The notes: generated from the letters alone by a model not told the origin. A stretch of DNA of 45,807 bases from Rhodococcus sp. JCM 9791 (GCA_001312645.1 BBEG01000006.1:1-45807); one strand, 5' to 3'; shown: positions 1 through 10,707, counted from the stretch's first letter. Numbers and translations are program-made.

Positions 1-1
1 C

Positions 2-528
2 GCCCACGCACTGCCTCCCTTCGGCGACACCGACATTCAAGGCCCGCTCCGGGCCACCACCGCCTGCCGACGATGCACCATCCGCCGCGGCATCCGCGGA
101 CCTGTCCCCGTCCCCCTGCCGATACACCACAATGTCTGCACACGCCACGGATCTGGATCGGCGACGCCGACAGCCCCCAGCTCGATCTGTCCGCCTCCCC
201 CGAGATCATCACAGCCCAACGCCGCACCAACCAGCTACTGCGCCACCACACACCCCAGCAAGTGACACTCGCCTACGCGACCGCGGTCAAAGCCATCCCG
301 CCCTGGCCGGCCTCGACGACCGCCATTCCTCACCACCGGAGATACCGGCTGCTCCGGCTACAGACCCGCAACCACTATCTCGGCATCCAAACCGATCACG
401 ACAGCTTCACCCACGCAGCGTTCTACCCCGACACCGTCGAACTGGCCGCACAGATCCTCAGGCCCGCCAACCAGCACACGCCGAGAAGAAGTCGAACGAA
501 CCGTGAGAAGGAGACGCCGAACAGTTGA
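2..528 (+). pseudogene. TniQ-like zinc-finger protein, C-terminal part, frameshifted, cut by window edge
   Basis: The protein enters from the left edge. Frame 2 reads a CxxC (TACRRC) and a CxxH (VCTRH). Frame 1 then continues with IWIGDADSPQLDLSASPE, about residue 50 onward, and runs to the stop at 526-528. A single missing base near 150 joins the two frames. Paired CxxC/CxxH followed by a W-G-D segment and an AQRR helix is the layout of actinobacterial TniQ-like proteins, which help target Tn7/Tn5053-type transposons. The family call is inferred from this pattern only. It could instead be an unrelated zinc-ribbon helix-turn-helix protein. It is a plausible remnant of a mobile element at the island edge. 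Confidence 0.45.
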
Positions 529-823
529 TGAGAACCGACCACAAACCCCCAGGACAGACCACGAAAAGTCGAACTTTTAGGCGGGAACCTACATCGGAGG
601 CGGTCTGCTGGCCCAAGATCAGCGAGGACGAACACTCGGGTTGTTCCGTGCCCGGCAGACTCGGAAGTACTCACCCGGCAAGATGCGCTGGCTCGTGATT
701 GCCTCCGTGTCGATCTGGGGTGTGTCGGCATCTGGATCATGCACTTCCTCAGCATGGATGCTCGCTGATCGGCTCCCATGCACGCTCGCGTACCCTGTAC
801 CGCATGCTCGTGAAGGCTGCATC
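529..823. other. Intergenic region upstream of the IclR gene
   Basis: No convincing gene is visible. At about 550-573 there is a CCCCAGG...ACCACGAAAA stretch resembling the repeat units at 45359-45388 and 45487-45516 near the right edge. The IclR promoter should also lie here, but no clear -35/-10 pair stands out. Confidence 0.35.
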
Positions 824-1591
824 GTGATCGACGGCCTCGAACGGGCCGTGCGGGTCCTGGACCTCTTCTCATCCGACGTCCCCGAGTGGACGGTCAGTGA
901 CGTATGCCGCGAACTGAACCTACCGAAGACAACGACCTGGGAGTACATGCAGGCCATGACCGGCCTGGGCCTGCTCCGCCGCACGGCGCGGGGCCGTTAC
1001 CGGCTGGGGTGGCGGGCCTTCCAGTTGGGGCTCCGGGCGCGCATGACATCGGAGATCTCCGGTCCGGCGCGGGTGGAGATGAGCCGACTGGTCGAGAAAT
1101 ACGCCGAGACCGTTCAACTGGCCTCGCGCTATTGCAGCGAGGTGGTCTATCTGGAGAAGATCTCACCCCGCACCGGCGTGCAGGTCAACCTGACCCGGGT
1201 GGGCGAGCGGCTCGCGGCACACTGCACCGCGGCCGGCAAGGTGCTGTTGGCCCACCTTCGTCCCGGCGACGTGCAGAACGTGTATGCCGGCGCCGGACTG
1301 ACGCGTCTGACGGAGCGGTCCATCGGATCCTGGGCGGTACTGGAGACGGAACTGGCCACGGTTCGGGAGCGTGGTTACGCCCTCGAGGTCGAGGAGACCG
1401 TCGAGGGTATGTGCTCGGTCGCCGCCCCGATCAGTAATGAGGACGGCGACGTGACCTGGGCCTTGAGCATGAGCTTCCTCGAATACCTGCTGCCCACCCA
1501 CGTCGAGATCTACGCCCAGGCGATTGTCGACGCGGCACAGCGACTGTCCCACCCGAAGGCTCCGTCTCCGGGCGACGGTCGATTGCCGTAG
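824..1591 (+). CDS. IclR-family transcriptional regulator
   Basis: This 255-aa protein has the standard IclR size. An N-terminal winged helix-turn-helix (about residues 1-75; VSDVCRELNLPKTTTWEYMQ is the recognition region) is followed by the IclR effector-binding domain (VGERLAAHCTAAGKVLLAHL, about residues 125-145). I chose the GTG at 824 because it opens the usual IDGLERAVRVLDLF start; the reading frame is open further upstream but looks non-coding there. It lies directly upstream of, and on the same strand as, the HyuA-to-hydrolase operon and is its likely regulator, responding to an aromatic or heterocyclic ligand. The reading frame is intact. Confidence 0.9.
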   Translation: MIDGLERAVRVLDLFSSDVPEWTVSDVCRELNLPKTTTWEYMQAMTGLGLLRRTARGRYRLGWRAFQLGLRARMTSEISGPARVEMSRLVEKYAETVQLASRYCSEVVYLEKISPRTGVQVNLTRVGERLAAHCTAAGKVLLAHLRPGDVQNVYAGAGLTRLTERSIGSWAVLETELATVRERGYALEVEETVEGMCSVAAPISNEDGDVTWALSMSFLEYLLPTHVEIYAQAIVDAAQRLSHPKAPSPGDGRLP

Positions 1592-1619
1592 GGCCCGATC
1601 TGCCCCCGGCGTGGTAGTT

Positions 1620-1670
1620 GCCCCTGTCGACACGGCCGCACGGCCGTGTTCGGCTCAGGCGAACAGGGGC
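1620..1670. terminator. Nested stem-loop between the IclR gene and hyuA
   Basis: The outer arms are GCCCCTGT (1620-1627) and ACAGGGGC (1663-1670). Inside, ACACGGCCG (1630-1638) and CGGCCGTGT (1641-1649) form a perfect 9-bp stem with a 2-nt loop. It follows the IclR stop by about 30 bases, so a terminator is likely. There is no U-run, so a regulator-binding site or cruciform is also possible. Confidence 0.5.
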
Positions 1671-1840
1671 ATTGCGGACCTGCTGTGAGGCGGGTTACTT
1701 TTCGGACATGGAAAGCCACTTCTAACCGAGGGTTCAGCTTCGGTTCGACTGTTTTCCCGTAGTTCACTGCGCTTCGTCGCGCCCCATGGTGTGCGTCCTT
1801 GCCTGAATCCACCCCTGAATCACTGCACGGAGATGTCTCG

Positions 1841-3923
1841 ATGATGAATGCACGCACTACAGCCGGTCGCCGGGTCGGAATCGATATCGGAGGGACGTTC
1901 ACCGATCTCTTCGTGGTGGAAGGGGACGGTGCCGGGCGAATCTACAAGTCGCCCACCACACCGCACGACCCGTCCGAGGGCCTGCTCACTGGGCTGACCA
2001 AGGCCGCGGACGCCGTCGGTGAATCGCTCGAGGAATTTCTCGGCGGGGTCTCCACGATTGTGCACGGCACGACGATTGCGACCAACGCCGTGCTGACCCG
2101 GCAGGGTGCGAAGACCGGTTTCGTCACCACGCGCGGATTCCGAGATCTGTTGAACATGCGGCGCGGCATCCGGGACCGTCAGAACGACTCCAAGTACGCA
2201 CCACCTGTTCCGCTGGTGCCCAGGAACCTCGTGGCCACCGTGCGCGAACGTATCGACGTGTCGGGCAACGAGCTCATGGAACTGCATGAGACGATGTCAG
2301 AGCGGCGGCACAGCTGTTCCGGGAGCAGGACGTCGAGGCCGTGGCGATCTCCTATCTGTGGTCCTTTCTGGATCCTTCCCACGAACAGCGCACCGCAGAA
2401 ATCCTGCGTGAAGAACTCCCGGGTGTCTTCGTCACGATGTCCCATGAGGTGCTGCCGCAGATTCGCGCCTACGAGCGCCACAGCACCACGGTGCTCAATG
2501 CCTTCGTGGGCCCCAAGCTGCAGAACTATCTGGCCAACATCAAGCGGCAGCTCGCCGACCGCGGTTTCGGCGGTACCCTGCTCATCGTCCAGTCCAACGG
2601 CGGTGTGATGTCGCCCGAGATCGCCAGCGAGATGGCCGTCAACGCCTTGATGTCCGGCCCGGCGGCCGCACCGGAAGCCGCCCTGCAGTACGCACGCCGG
2701 CACGGCTCGCAGGACGTGATCACCGTGGACATGGGTGGTACCAGCTTCGACGTGGCCTGGTCCGTGGCGGTGAGCCCTTGCTCACCAGCGACAGCGAAAT
2801 CGGCGGATATCGCGTAGCCCTGCCGATGCTGGATATCCACACCGTCGGTGCCGGCGGCGGCTCTCTGGTGTGGGTGGACTCCGGCGGCATCCTGCGCGTC
2901 GGCCCGCAGAGCGCCACCGCCACCCCCGGCCCGGCGTGCTACGGCCGCGGCGGAGAAAACCCCACCACCACCGACGCCGACCTGCTCATGGGCTACCTGA
3001 ACCCGGACCTGTTCGGAGACGGCGCCTTCACCCTGGACGTCGAAGCCTCCCGCAAGGCCGTCGAGGAGAAGGTCGCCAGACCGCTGGGTCTGTCCGTCCC
3101 CGAAGCTGTCGAAGGCATCTACCGCGTGGTTAACGCCACCATGGCCGAGGCCGTCAACGCGGTGTCCGTCAAGCGCGGTTTCGACCCCCGCGAATTCACC
3201 TTGGTCGTGGCCGGCGGCGCCGGGCCGATCCATGCCGTGCCGATCGCCCAGGAGCTGGGCATCAGCCGCATCATCGTGCCCCGCGAGTCTTCCGTGTTCT
3301 GCGCCGTCGGCACTCTGCTGACCGACCTCAAGCACCTGTACGCACGCACCTTCGTCTCGGACACCGATGCGCTGGATCTGCGCCGGGTCAGCCAGGTGTA
3401 TCGGGAGATGCGGGACGAAGCCATCACCACGCTGCGGTCGGAAAACGTCGCCCCGGACGCCATCGAGCTGATCTTCACCGCCGACATCCGCTATGTGGGA
3501 CAGTTCGACGAGATCGAGGTCCCCCTGGAGTTCGACGGCGATCTCACACCCGCGGCGCTCAAGCAGCTCCTGGCCGACTTCGAAGACAAGCACGAGAGCC
3601 TCAACGGCTACTCGATGCCCGGGGAGAGCACGGAGCTGATCAATGTGCGCCTCACCGCCCTCGGTCGCACCACCAAACCGTCCCTCGCCGAAGACCCCTC
3701 CGCCGGCCAGGACCCGTCCGCCGCACTCAAGGGCACCCGCGACGCGATCTTCTCGGGCTCACGGATCCAGGTGGACGTCTACGACGGTCTTCTCCTGCAC
3801 CGGGACAACCGCATCGCCGGGCCCGCCATCATCGAGCAGCCGACGACCACCGTCGTCCTCATCGAGGGCTACGGGCTGACGGTTGATGCCCAGGGAACGT
3901 ACGTCATCGAACCGGTCAACTGA
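1841..3923 (+). CDS. hyuA: Hydantoinase/oxoprolinase subunit A (HyuA), two frameshifts
   Basis: ATP-dependent cyclic amide (lactam/hydantoin) hydrolase, large subunit. The N terminus has the ASKHA phosphate-binding motif GIDIGGTFTD. The middle carries VDMGGTSFD, and the C-terminal half has the HyuA pattern VGAGGGS...GPACYGRGG and a late VVAGGAGPIHA. With two missing bases restored (near 2291, where GAGGAC reads GAGAC, and near 2776, where GCCCTGG reads GCCTGG) the protein is about 694 aa, the family norm. The ATG at 1841 has GGAG 8 nt upstream. It is followed 23 nt later by hyuB, the usual pair. The substrate is unknown; relatives act on N-methylhydantoin, 5-oxoproline, caprolactam and 2-oxindole-3-acetate. 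Confidence 0.85.
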
Positions 3924-3946
3924 CCGGACTGAAAGGAATGCTTCAG

Positions 3947-5697
3947 ATGACACATGCACGAACCACCTCCGATCCCATCCTCGTCGCGGTGATCGGCAAC
4001 GCTCTCGACGGCATCACCCGTGAGATCGGCCAGACCATGTTGCGCACGTCGCGCTCGCCGATCTTCGTGGAAGCGCGGGACTTCGCCACCTCGATCTTCA
4101 GCGCGGACTGTCGGCTGCTGGCACAGACCCACTACATTCCCGTCATCGGCGGGGCCACTCCTTACGCGCAGCGTGCCATCGTGGATTTCTTCGGCGACGA
4201 TGTGCACGACGGTGACGTCTTCATCCACAACGATCCGTTCAACGGCGGCTCCCATCTTCCCGACATCACCATCACGCGGCCGATCTTCTGGGACGGCGAG
4301 CTGGTGTTCTGGGCAATGACCAAGGGACACAACGCCGATGTGGGTGGCGGAGGCGTAGTCGGTTTCAATCCCGCAGCCCGGGACGTCCTGGACGAGGGGA
4401 TCCGCATTCCGCCGGTCCGCATCATCGACCGGGGCACGCTCCGCAAAGACGCCTGGGAACTCATTCTTACCAACGTGCGTATGCGCTCGCTCGTGGAGAG
4501 CGTCCTGAACTGTCAGATCGGTGCCACTGCCATCGGTGAACGGCGGCTGCACGCGCTCCTGGACAAGTATGGGGCTGCGACGCTCAGTGACGCCACCGAT
4601 GAGCTGATGCGAGCCAGCGCTCGTCAGGTCCGCGCGCAGATCGCCAGATCCCCGATGGGGAGTACAGCGCAGAGAGCCTGGTGGACAACGACGGTATCGA
4701 CAGGAGCCGGCCCTACCGGATTGCCTTGACCATCAAGTTCACGGCGAGGAGCTCACTTTCGATTTCAGCGCCAGCGACCCGCAGGCCCAAGGATTCATCA
4801 ACAGCCCGATCGCCAACACTGTCGCCTCGGCCCACCTCGCCCTGTTCGGATCCATCGATCCGGACATCCGCTACAACAGCGCGCCATCGATCCGATCGAG
4901 GTCGTCGCCCCTGTGGCTCCATCGTTAATCCCAGCGACCCGGCGCCCGTGGCGGCCTGCACCGTTCCTACCTGCGAAGCCATCGCCGGGGCGGTTTGGGT
5001 GGCCCTGTCCCAGGCCATACCGAGCCTTGCACACGCCGGCTGGGCACGCTGGTGCACCCCGGCCACCATGGGGGTCAATCCCCGCACCGGGCGCCCCTTC
5101 GGCGACCTGCATTTCCTTGGCAAGGGCGGTAGCGGCGCCACCGAAGGGTTCGACGGCTGGGACCACCTGTCGCCCGCGAACACCCTGGGAGGACTGCGCA
5201 CCCCGGACCCCGAACTTCATGAACTGGACACCCCGTACCTGCTGGAGGAGCTCGAGTACCTTCCGGACAGCGCGGGCGGTGGCCAGTGGCGTGGCGGACT
5301 GGGCGTGCGTTACCGGTGGAGGGTACAGGCCAGCGACATTGCGTGCGCAACCTACGGCAGCGGATTCACGCCGGAGACCGCACCCGTGGGCCTGCTCGGT
5401 GGCCGGCCCGGCATCGTCCAGCGCCTCACCCTGACCCCCGAGGGCGCCGACCCCACCGAGATCGACACCAACTCCTTCTACACGCTCGGCGAGGGAGACG
5501 TCTTCGAAGTCATCTCCAGCGGCGGCGGCGGATACGGCGACCCGCATCGGCGCGACGTCGAACTGGTGCTGCGCGACGTCCGGGACGGTGTGGTGTCCGT
5601 CGACGCCGCGCGCACGGTCTACGGCGTCGACATCGACCCGGACACCCTGGACATCCGGCAGGACGAGACCCGAAGCCTACGCGCCGCCACTCGCTGA
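3947..5697 (+). CDS. hyuB: Hydantoinase/oxoprolinase subunit B (HyuB), several frameshifts
   Basis: This is the partner of HyuA. The N terminus DPILVAVIGNALDGITREIG and the later HNDPFNGGSHLPD and TKGHNADVGG motifs are HyuB signatures. The C-terminal part has GGGQWRGGLGVRYRW and SSGGGGYGDP, the typical end of the family. At least four single bases are missing between about 4650 and 4915 (in each case one G or C of a short run). Restoring them gives about 584 aa. The ATG at 3947 has AGGA 9 nt upstream; a closer ATG at 3938 abuts that site and is less likely. With so many breaks in 270 bp this is the most damaged stretch of the operon, yet similarity resumes fully on both sides. Confidence 0.85.
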
Positions 5698-5754
5698 CAC
5701 CTTGCCCCGCAGACATATGCGGGCGAACATTCTACGCAACAAAGGAGTTTCACC

Positions 5755-6637
5755 ATGGCCACAACCGCATTCGCGGTGGCCGCCAGCCACGCACCCGGAC
5801 TGATCGGCATGTTCGACCAGGCCCCGACCGAATCGCAAACGGTGGTGTCCTCCGCTTACGGTTCCATTGCACAACACATTCGCGACGCCGACCTCGACGT
5901 GATCCTCATGGTCGCCAACGACCACATGGCCAACAACCGGATCCGGGAGTACCCCGATTTCGTGATCGGCATGTCTCCGGAACATCGCGGACCGGCCGAA
6001 TTCTTCAAGGACTGGCTGGGGTGCGGCGAGTACACGATTCCCGGCCGCCCCGACATCGCGGAAGCGATCTTCAACGGCCTGAGCCGGCGGGGCGTCCGCG
6101 CGTCCGCAACTCGTGAGAACCTGAACTTCGACGACAATATTTCGGTTCCGGTGGTCAAGACCGAGATCGAAGCCAGCGGCGTTCCGATCATCCCCATCCT
6201 GCAGAACGTCACGGTTCCGCCCATCCCGGATCAGCACCGCTGTTACGAGATCGGACAGCAGCTCGCGGACATCATCGAACACGACCTGCCGGACGGTCTA
6301 CGCGTGGGACTGTTCGCCACCGGCGGCATGAGCACGAGCCGGGCGGCGTACGGGACTTCTGGATCGATGAGGAATTCGACCAGTGGTTCCTCGGGCTGCT
6401 CGCCAACGGCGATCACGACAAGATTCTGTCCGAGGTCACGCCGGAGCACCTCGACCAGGCCGGAATTGGCGGCACCGGGGAATTGCTCAGCTGGATCCTG
6501 GTCATGGGTGCCATCGGCGAGCGGTTCTGCGACGTACTCGGGTACACCGCCTGGGACCAGTGGCGCTGCGGCATCGGCGCGTCAGCTGGGACATGACCTC
6601 GACGCTTGCCGGAAACGAGGAGGTGAAGCAACGGTGA
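5755..6637 (+). CDS. Class III extradiol dioxygenase catalytic subunit (LigB type), two frameshifts
   Basis: LigB-superfamily ring-cleavage dioxygenase, non-heme Fe(II). The N terminus has the metal-ligand region AVAASHAPGLIG, followed by VANDHMANNRI, and LFATGGMSHEPGG is recovered after restoring one base near 6329. A second lost base near 6580 brings in the end GVSWDMTSTLAGNEEVKQR. The corrected length of about 294 aa fits a stand-alone beta subunit of the protocatechuate 4,5-dioxygenase type. AAGGAG lies 8 nt upstream of the ATG. The stop overlaps the GTG of the next gene, which is the LigA-type subunit, so the two are translationally coupled. The aromatic substrate cannot be read from sequence. 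Confidence 0.85.
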
Positions 6638-6960
6638 GTCTCGAGAACATCAACCGAGCCCTGGTCTCCCACGATCTGGTGCAGGATCTCAAATGGAACG
6701 CTGACCTGCGCCAGGAATTCGAGCAGGACGAGGCAGCCGTCCTCGACCGCTACGACCTGACACCGGCGGAGCGTACAGCCATCGAACAGCGGGACTTCCG
6801 CGCCCTCTACGACCTCGGTTTCCACCCCTATCTGGGGGCACAGTTCGCTCGGATCCTGTTTGCCAACAACAAATCCGGAGCCACCAGCGCGGTCCAGCTC
6901 CTACTCGCATCGATCCGTCAGGAATCCGCACCGAGCGAGCCGGACGGGAGTCGGCCATGA
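6634..6960 (+). CDS. LigA-type alpha subunit of extradiol dioxygenase
   Basis: Small helical subunit (108 aa) of the LigA domain family, which caps the LigB active site. It starts with GTG inside a GTGA overlap with the upstream LigB gene. Family marks are a helical run ending YDLTPAERTAIEQRDFRAL followed by DLGFHPYLGAQFARIL, about residues 45-82. Separate LigA and LigB genes in beta-alpha order differ from the single fused LigA-LigB gene at 19765-20921. Its stop overlaps the next start (ATGA). Confidence 0.8.
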   Translation: MSLENINRALVSHDLVQDLKWNADLRQEFEQDEAAVLDRYDLTPAERTAIEQRDFRALYDLGFHPYLGAQFARILFANNKSGATSAVQLLLASIRQESAPSEPDGSRP

Positions 6961-8137
6961 CTCCCGATACCGTCGCGCATCCGTCCGCCGTTCCCGGGAC
7001 GCAAGCCCCAGGGGCCGGGGAGCAGCACCGCGTCCATCATCTGCCCGCCGGTCCGGACACCGTCCGCGTGGGGGTCATCGACGCGGCCGCGCCGCCGGTG
7101 CTCACCGTGAACCCGGGCGACGAGGTCACGCTGTCCACCTGGGGGCACTGGGGAAACCAGGTGACACCGGAGACGGTCATCGGGGACTTCCCACGCATCC
7201 GGGAGGGTTTTCCGGAGGCACTCGGTCCGCACTCGATTACCGGACCGATCCACGTGCGCGGAGCTCGTCCCGGCGACACGCTGGTGGTCGATGTGCTCGA
7301 ACTCGTCCCGGCGGCCCACGGGTTCAATCTGGTGGTGGCGCACCCCCGCGGGCGGGGTGTCTTGCGCAGCCGTTTCCCCGACGGCATGATCCGTCACTTC
7401 GCCTTGGATCGCGAATCTATGACCACCACGCTCGGTGGGAATGTGACGGTGCCGCTGAAGCCGTTCCTGGGCATCATGGGAGTGGCTCCCGCCGACGACG
7501 GCCCGCGGAGCACTGTGGAGCCCGGACCGTTCGGGGGCAATATGGACCTGTCTGAACTGGTGGTCGGCGCCCGTCTGAGGTTGCCGGTCTTCCGCGACGG
7601 CGCCGGCTTCTATTGCGGTGACGGTCACGCGGTTCAGGGGGACGGCGAGGTGAACCAGACCGCGATCGAGACCGGGATGGATCACGTGCGGCTGCGGTTC
7701 GCAGTGGAACGGGATGCCCGGTTGCGCACACCCCGCGTCGAAACCGCACACCATTTGGTCTCGACCGGCTTCGGGGGCACTCTCGAGGATGCCGCGCACG
7801 ACGCGGTGGACGACCTGGTGAACTGGTTGGTGGACGACGGCCTCAGCGCCGACGACGCTACAGTCTTTGCTCCATCGCAGCGGATGTCCGCGTGACCCAG
7901 ATGGTGAACAACATCGTCGGAGTCCACACCGTCATCGAGAAACTCACCCGTCGGCCTGATCGACCGATGCAGACCGCCCCCACCGAGACCGAGATGTCGG
8001 CACGCCGGTCGCTGGTACGACACCGGCTCCGGGCTGTGTCGAACCGGGGCGGCCCTCGCGACACGTCGCCTCGACAAGGTGCGCACAGCATACAACGGCG
8101 TCCCCGTAAACCGGGGAATCGCCACTCATCTCAGTGA
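6957..8137 (+). CDS. Acetamidase/formamidase family protein, one frameshift near the C terminus
   Basis: FmdA/AmdA family. It hydrolyses formamide or small amides to ammonium and an acid, with a metal in the active site. Visible family motifs are HWGNQVTPE, HFALDRESMT and GVAPADDGPRSTVEPGPFGGNMD (middle; G-G-N-M-D is diagnostic), then GDGHAVQGDGEVNQTAIET. The frame changes near 7868, after which the conserved end (RVTQMVNNIVGVHTVIEK) is read. The following residues up to the stop at 8135-8137 look atypical, so the true C terminus may lie earlier. The ATG overlaps the LigA stop. In this operon it may remove a formyl or amide product after ring opening of an N-containing ring. Confidence 0.85.
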
Positions 8138-8148
8138 AAGGAAGGTCG

Positions 8149-9028
8149 ATGACGACCCTGCCCATCCCCGACTACCGGACCGACGCCTTCTTCGGCCTCG
8201 AAGACAAATGGCTGCAGACCGGTGACGGCGAGCTCACCCACTATCACGAGCTGGGTGCGGGCACCCCGATCCTGTTCCTGCACGGTTCCGGAACCGGTGT
8301 GACCGCTGCGGCCAACTGGTGCTGAATCTGCCCCGGATCGCGGAACAAGGTCGCTGCATCGCGATCGACTCCATCGGCTACGGCCAGTCGATCGTGGCCC
8401 CAGACACCGAATACGGTATCCGGGAATGGGTCCGGCACGCGGTACGCGTGCTGGACGCCCTCGGTATCGACAAGACATGGATTGTGGGAAATTCCATCGG
8501 CGGCTGGGTCGCCCTGCAGTTCGCCATCGACTTTCCCGAACGGCTGCTGGGCATCGTCTCGATGGGTACCGGTGGAGCGAAGAAAACCGCTGCCTGGCGG
8601 GTCATTCCACGCCTGAACTGTCCGAAGCCGGCATTCGCCGCACCCTGGAGCAGTTCGTGGTGGATACCTCCCTCATCACTGACGAACTGGTGAGCCTCCG
8701 CTACCGAGCAGCACTGAACGACACGGCCTCCGAACGCCTCATCGAGGTGGTCTCGGCTCGCGACCGGGACCGGGAAGCACTACCTCTCGACTTCGATGTT
8801 CTGTCCACTCTGGATCTCCCAGTGCTGCTGATCCACGGCCTGCAAGACGAGGTCATTCCGGCCTCGCGGACGTGGGAACTGCTCAACACCATCCCCAGCG
8901 CCGACTCACACATCTTCAACAGGTGTGGTCACTGGACCCAGATAGAACGCGCCGACGAATTCAATGAGGTGGTCAGCCAGTATCTCGTCCGGCACGGAGT
9001 TACCCCGGGCTACTCCCCCTCCTCCTGA
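8149..9028 (+). CDS. Alpha/beta hydrolase of the meta-cleavage product (C-C) hydrolase type, two frameshifts
   Basis: Serine hydrolase of the MhpC/BphD class. The oxyanion-hole region is LHGSGTGVTAAANW and the nucleophile elbow is GNSIGG. The acid is in HGLQDEVIP and the histidine in RCGHWTQIERADEFN. The frame changes near 8320 (a lost G in a tryptophan pair) and near 8597. Corrected length is about 293 aa, normal for the family. The ATG at 8149 has AAGGAAGG just upstream. Being last in an operon with LigAB subunits, it probably hydrolyses the ring-cleavage product. An N-formylmaleamate deformylase (NicD-like) role is possible, because NicD is also an alpha/beta hydrolase. Confidence 0.8.
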
Positions 9029-9040
9029 CCTCGAGGAACA

Positions 9041-9087
9041 GACGGAGACTGCGCGGTGTCGACGGGTGGCACCGCGCAGTCTCCGTC
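9041..9087. terminator. Strong bidirectional hairpin between convergent operons
   Basis: A perfect 18-bp stem pairs GACGGAGACTGCGCGGTG (9041-9058) with CACCGCGCAGTCTCCGTC (9070-9087) around an 11-nt loop. It sits 12 bases after the hydrolase stop and 4 bases before the end of the converging SDR gene, so it can terminate transcription from both sides. Confidence 0.85.
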
Positions 9088-9091
9088 GGTG

Positions 9092-9909
9092 TCATACCTC
9101 GAGGTTCGCGGCGGGCAGATGTCGTCCGCCTGCAGGGCTTCCGATACCTCGAATACCGAACCCACTGTCTGCCCAGAGGCATTCGCCGGTCACAATCTTG
9201 GCGGCATCCGATGCCAGGTAAGTGAACGCAGCGGCGTAGTCCGCGGGCTCCGGGATGAAGCCGAGTGGTATGACTTCTTCGGCTCCAGGCAGGACCGCGT
9301 CGATCGGTTGCTGATCGAGATGTGCCAGACCTTCCATCCGCGTGCGGGCAACACCGATTGCCACGCCGTTGACACGCACGTGCGGCGCGAACTCCCACGC
9401 CAGTCCGCGCACGATGCCCAGGTTCGCATGCTTGGTGGACACGTACAACGCGCCGTCGTCGACAGCGCGGTAGCTCGCGAGCGAACACGAGAAGATGATG
9501 TTGCCGCCGGTGCGTAGCAGTTCGGGTAGTGCGGCACGGCGCCCAGGAGATACCCCTTGACATTGATCGCGTAGATCTCGTCCACAGCTGCCTCGAGCCG
9601 GTCCAGTGGGATCTGCGACAGCGGAAGATTGCCCGCGCCGACGCCTGCGTTCCCCACGAAGATGTCGAGCCGACCGAAGCGGTCGACGGCCTCGGCGACC
9701 GCGGTCCGGTTGTCGGCAAGAGTCTCGACCGAGCCGATCGTGACATGTGCGTCCGACCCGAGGTCGCTCGCGAGCTGCTTCGACGCGTCGACGTCTCGAT
9801 CCAGCACCGCAACCCGTGCGCCGGCCTCGAGAAATCCCTCTACGACTGCGCGCCCGATTCCGTTCGCACCTCCGGTGACCAGAGCGACTTTTCCTGCCAA
9901 GGATCCCAT
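9092..9909 (-). CDS. cis-Dihydrodiol dehydrogenase-like SDR (BphB type), one frameshift
   Basis: Short-chain dehydrogenase with the Rossmann motif TGGANGIG, NAG (VGNAGVG) and the catalytic pair read as YVSTKHA (Y-x3-K) after the frame change near 9465. VDEIYAINVKGYLLGA and WEFAPHVRVNGVAIG place it in the biphenyl/benzene dihydrodiol dehydrogenase branch. The C terminus GFGIRGIGSPAGG matches that branch too. Corrected length is about 272 aa. It is the last gene of the minus-strand VOC-SDR group. It would rearomatise a cis-diol made by a Rieske dioxygenase, but no oxygenase lies in this operon; the nearest is at 24915-26914. Confidence 0.8.
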
Positions 9910-9945
9910 GTCGTTGTTCCTATCTCTTCCGGGCGCGTTACAGCG

Positions 9946-10707
9946 TCAGGCTGTAACCGCGCCGCCGTTGATGTCGATGACCGAACCGGTGATGAATCCA
10001 CCGGCATCGGAGACGAGATACGGGATCACTCCCGCGATCTCGTCGGGACGGCCGAGCCGACCCATCGGGATGCGACTCGTCATCGCAGCTTCGCCGTCGC
10101 CTCCGGACACGGCGAAGTAGTCCGCGAGGTGCTCGGTTCCGATGGTTCCGGGGTTGACCACATTCGCCGTAACGCCGTGGGCAGCGACCTCGAGCGCAAG
10201 CTGGCGAGTGAACCCGACGAGCCCGGATTTGGCGGCGACATAACCGATGGCGTTGCCGCGCTGCGGAGCCGTCGTGACGATCGACCCGATGTTGACGATG
10301 CGTCCCCACCCGCGCTCGATCATTCCCGGTAGTACCGACTGGCACAGCAGGAATGGCACCGTGAGATTGACAGCAAGGTGGCCGTTCCACTCGTCCGGAG
10401 TCGAGTTGAGCGTGTCGACCGGCCGGGTGAATCCCCCGGCATTGTTGACCAGGATGTCGACCGCGTCGACCGTCTGCAACAGTGTAGTCCGGCCCTGCGC
10501 AGTTGTCAGATCACTTGCACACCCACGCACCCGGCCCGGTGCCGTCTTGTCGAGTTCGTGCACCTTCTCTTCCACCTGCCTGGGGTCGCGGGCACACACG
10601 ACGACGGTCGCACCATGATCGAGCAGCGCCGCGGCGATCGCGGCACCGATACCGCGGCGGGCGCCGGTCACCACTGCGACCCGGCCGGTCAGACCGAGCG
10701 CTGTCAT
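9946..10707 (-). CDS. SDR-family oxidoreductase (FabG-like)
   Basis: This 253-aa protein has an intact frame. It has TGARRGIG (cofactor binding), NNAGG, a catalytic serine in NIGSIV, YVAAKSG (Y-x3-K) and the usual C terminus GSVIDINGGAVTA. The ATG at 10707 overlaps the stop of the upstream dehydrogenase gene (ATGA), showing co-translation. It resembles 3-oxoacyl-ACP reductase-type SDRs more than dihydrodiol dehydrogenases, so it probably acts on an alcohol or ketone intermediate later in the route. The substrate is not deducible. Confidence 0.85.
   Translation of the reverse strand: MTALGLTGRVAVVTGARRGIGAAIAAALLDHGATVVVCARDPRQVEEKVHELDKTAPGRVRGCASDLTTAQGRTTLLQTVDAVDILVNNAGGFTRPVDTLNSTPDEWNGHLAVNLTVPFLLCQSVLPGMIERGWGRIVNIGSIVTTAPQRGNAIGYVAAKSGLVGFTRQLALEVAAHGVTANVVNPGTIGTEHLADYFAVSGGDGEAAMTSRIPMGRLGRPDEIAGVIPYLVSDAGGFITGSVIDINGGAVTA

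Noticed and set aside
2526-3593. A 355-residue open frame on the minus strand opposite hyuA
   Set aside because: HyuA motifs cover the plus strand throughout; the opposite frame is a GC-driven shadow.
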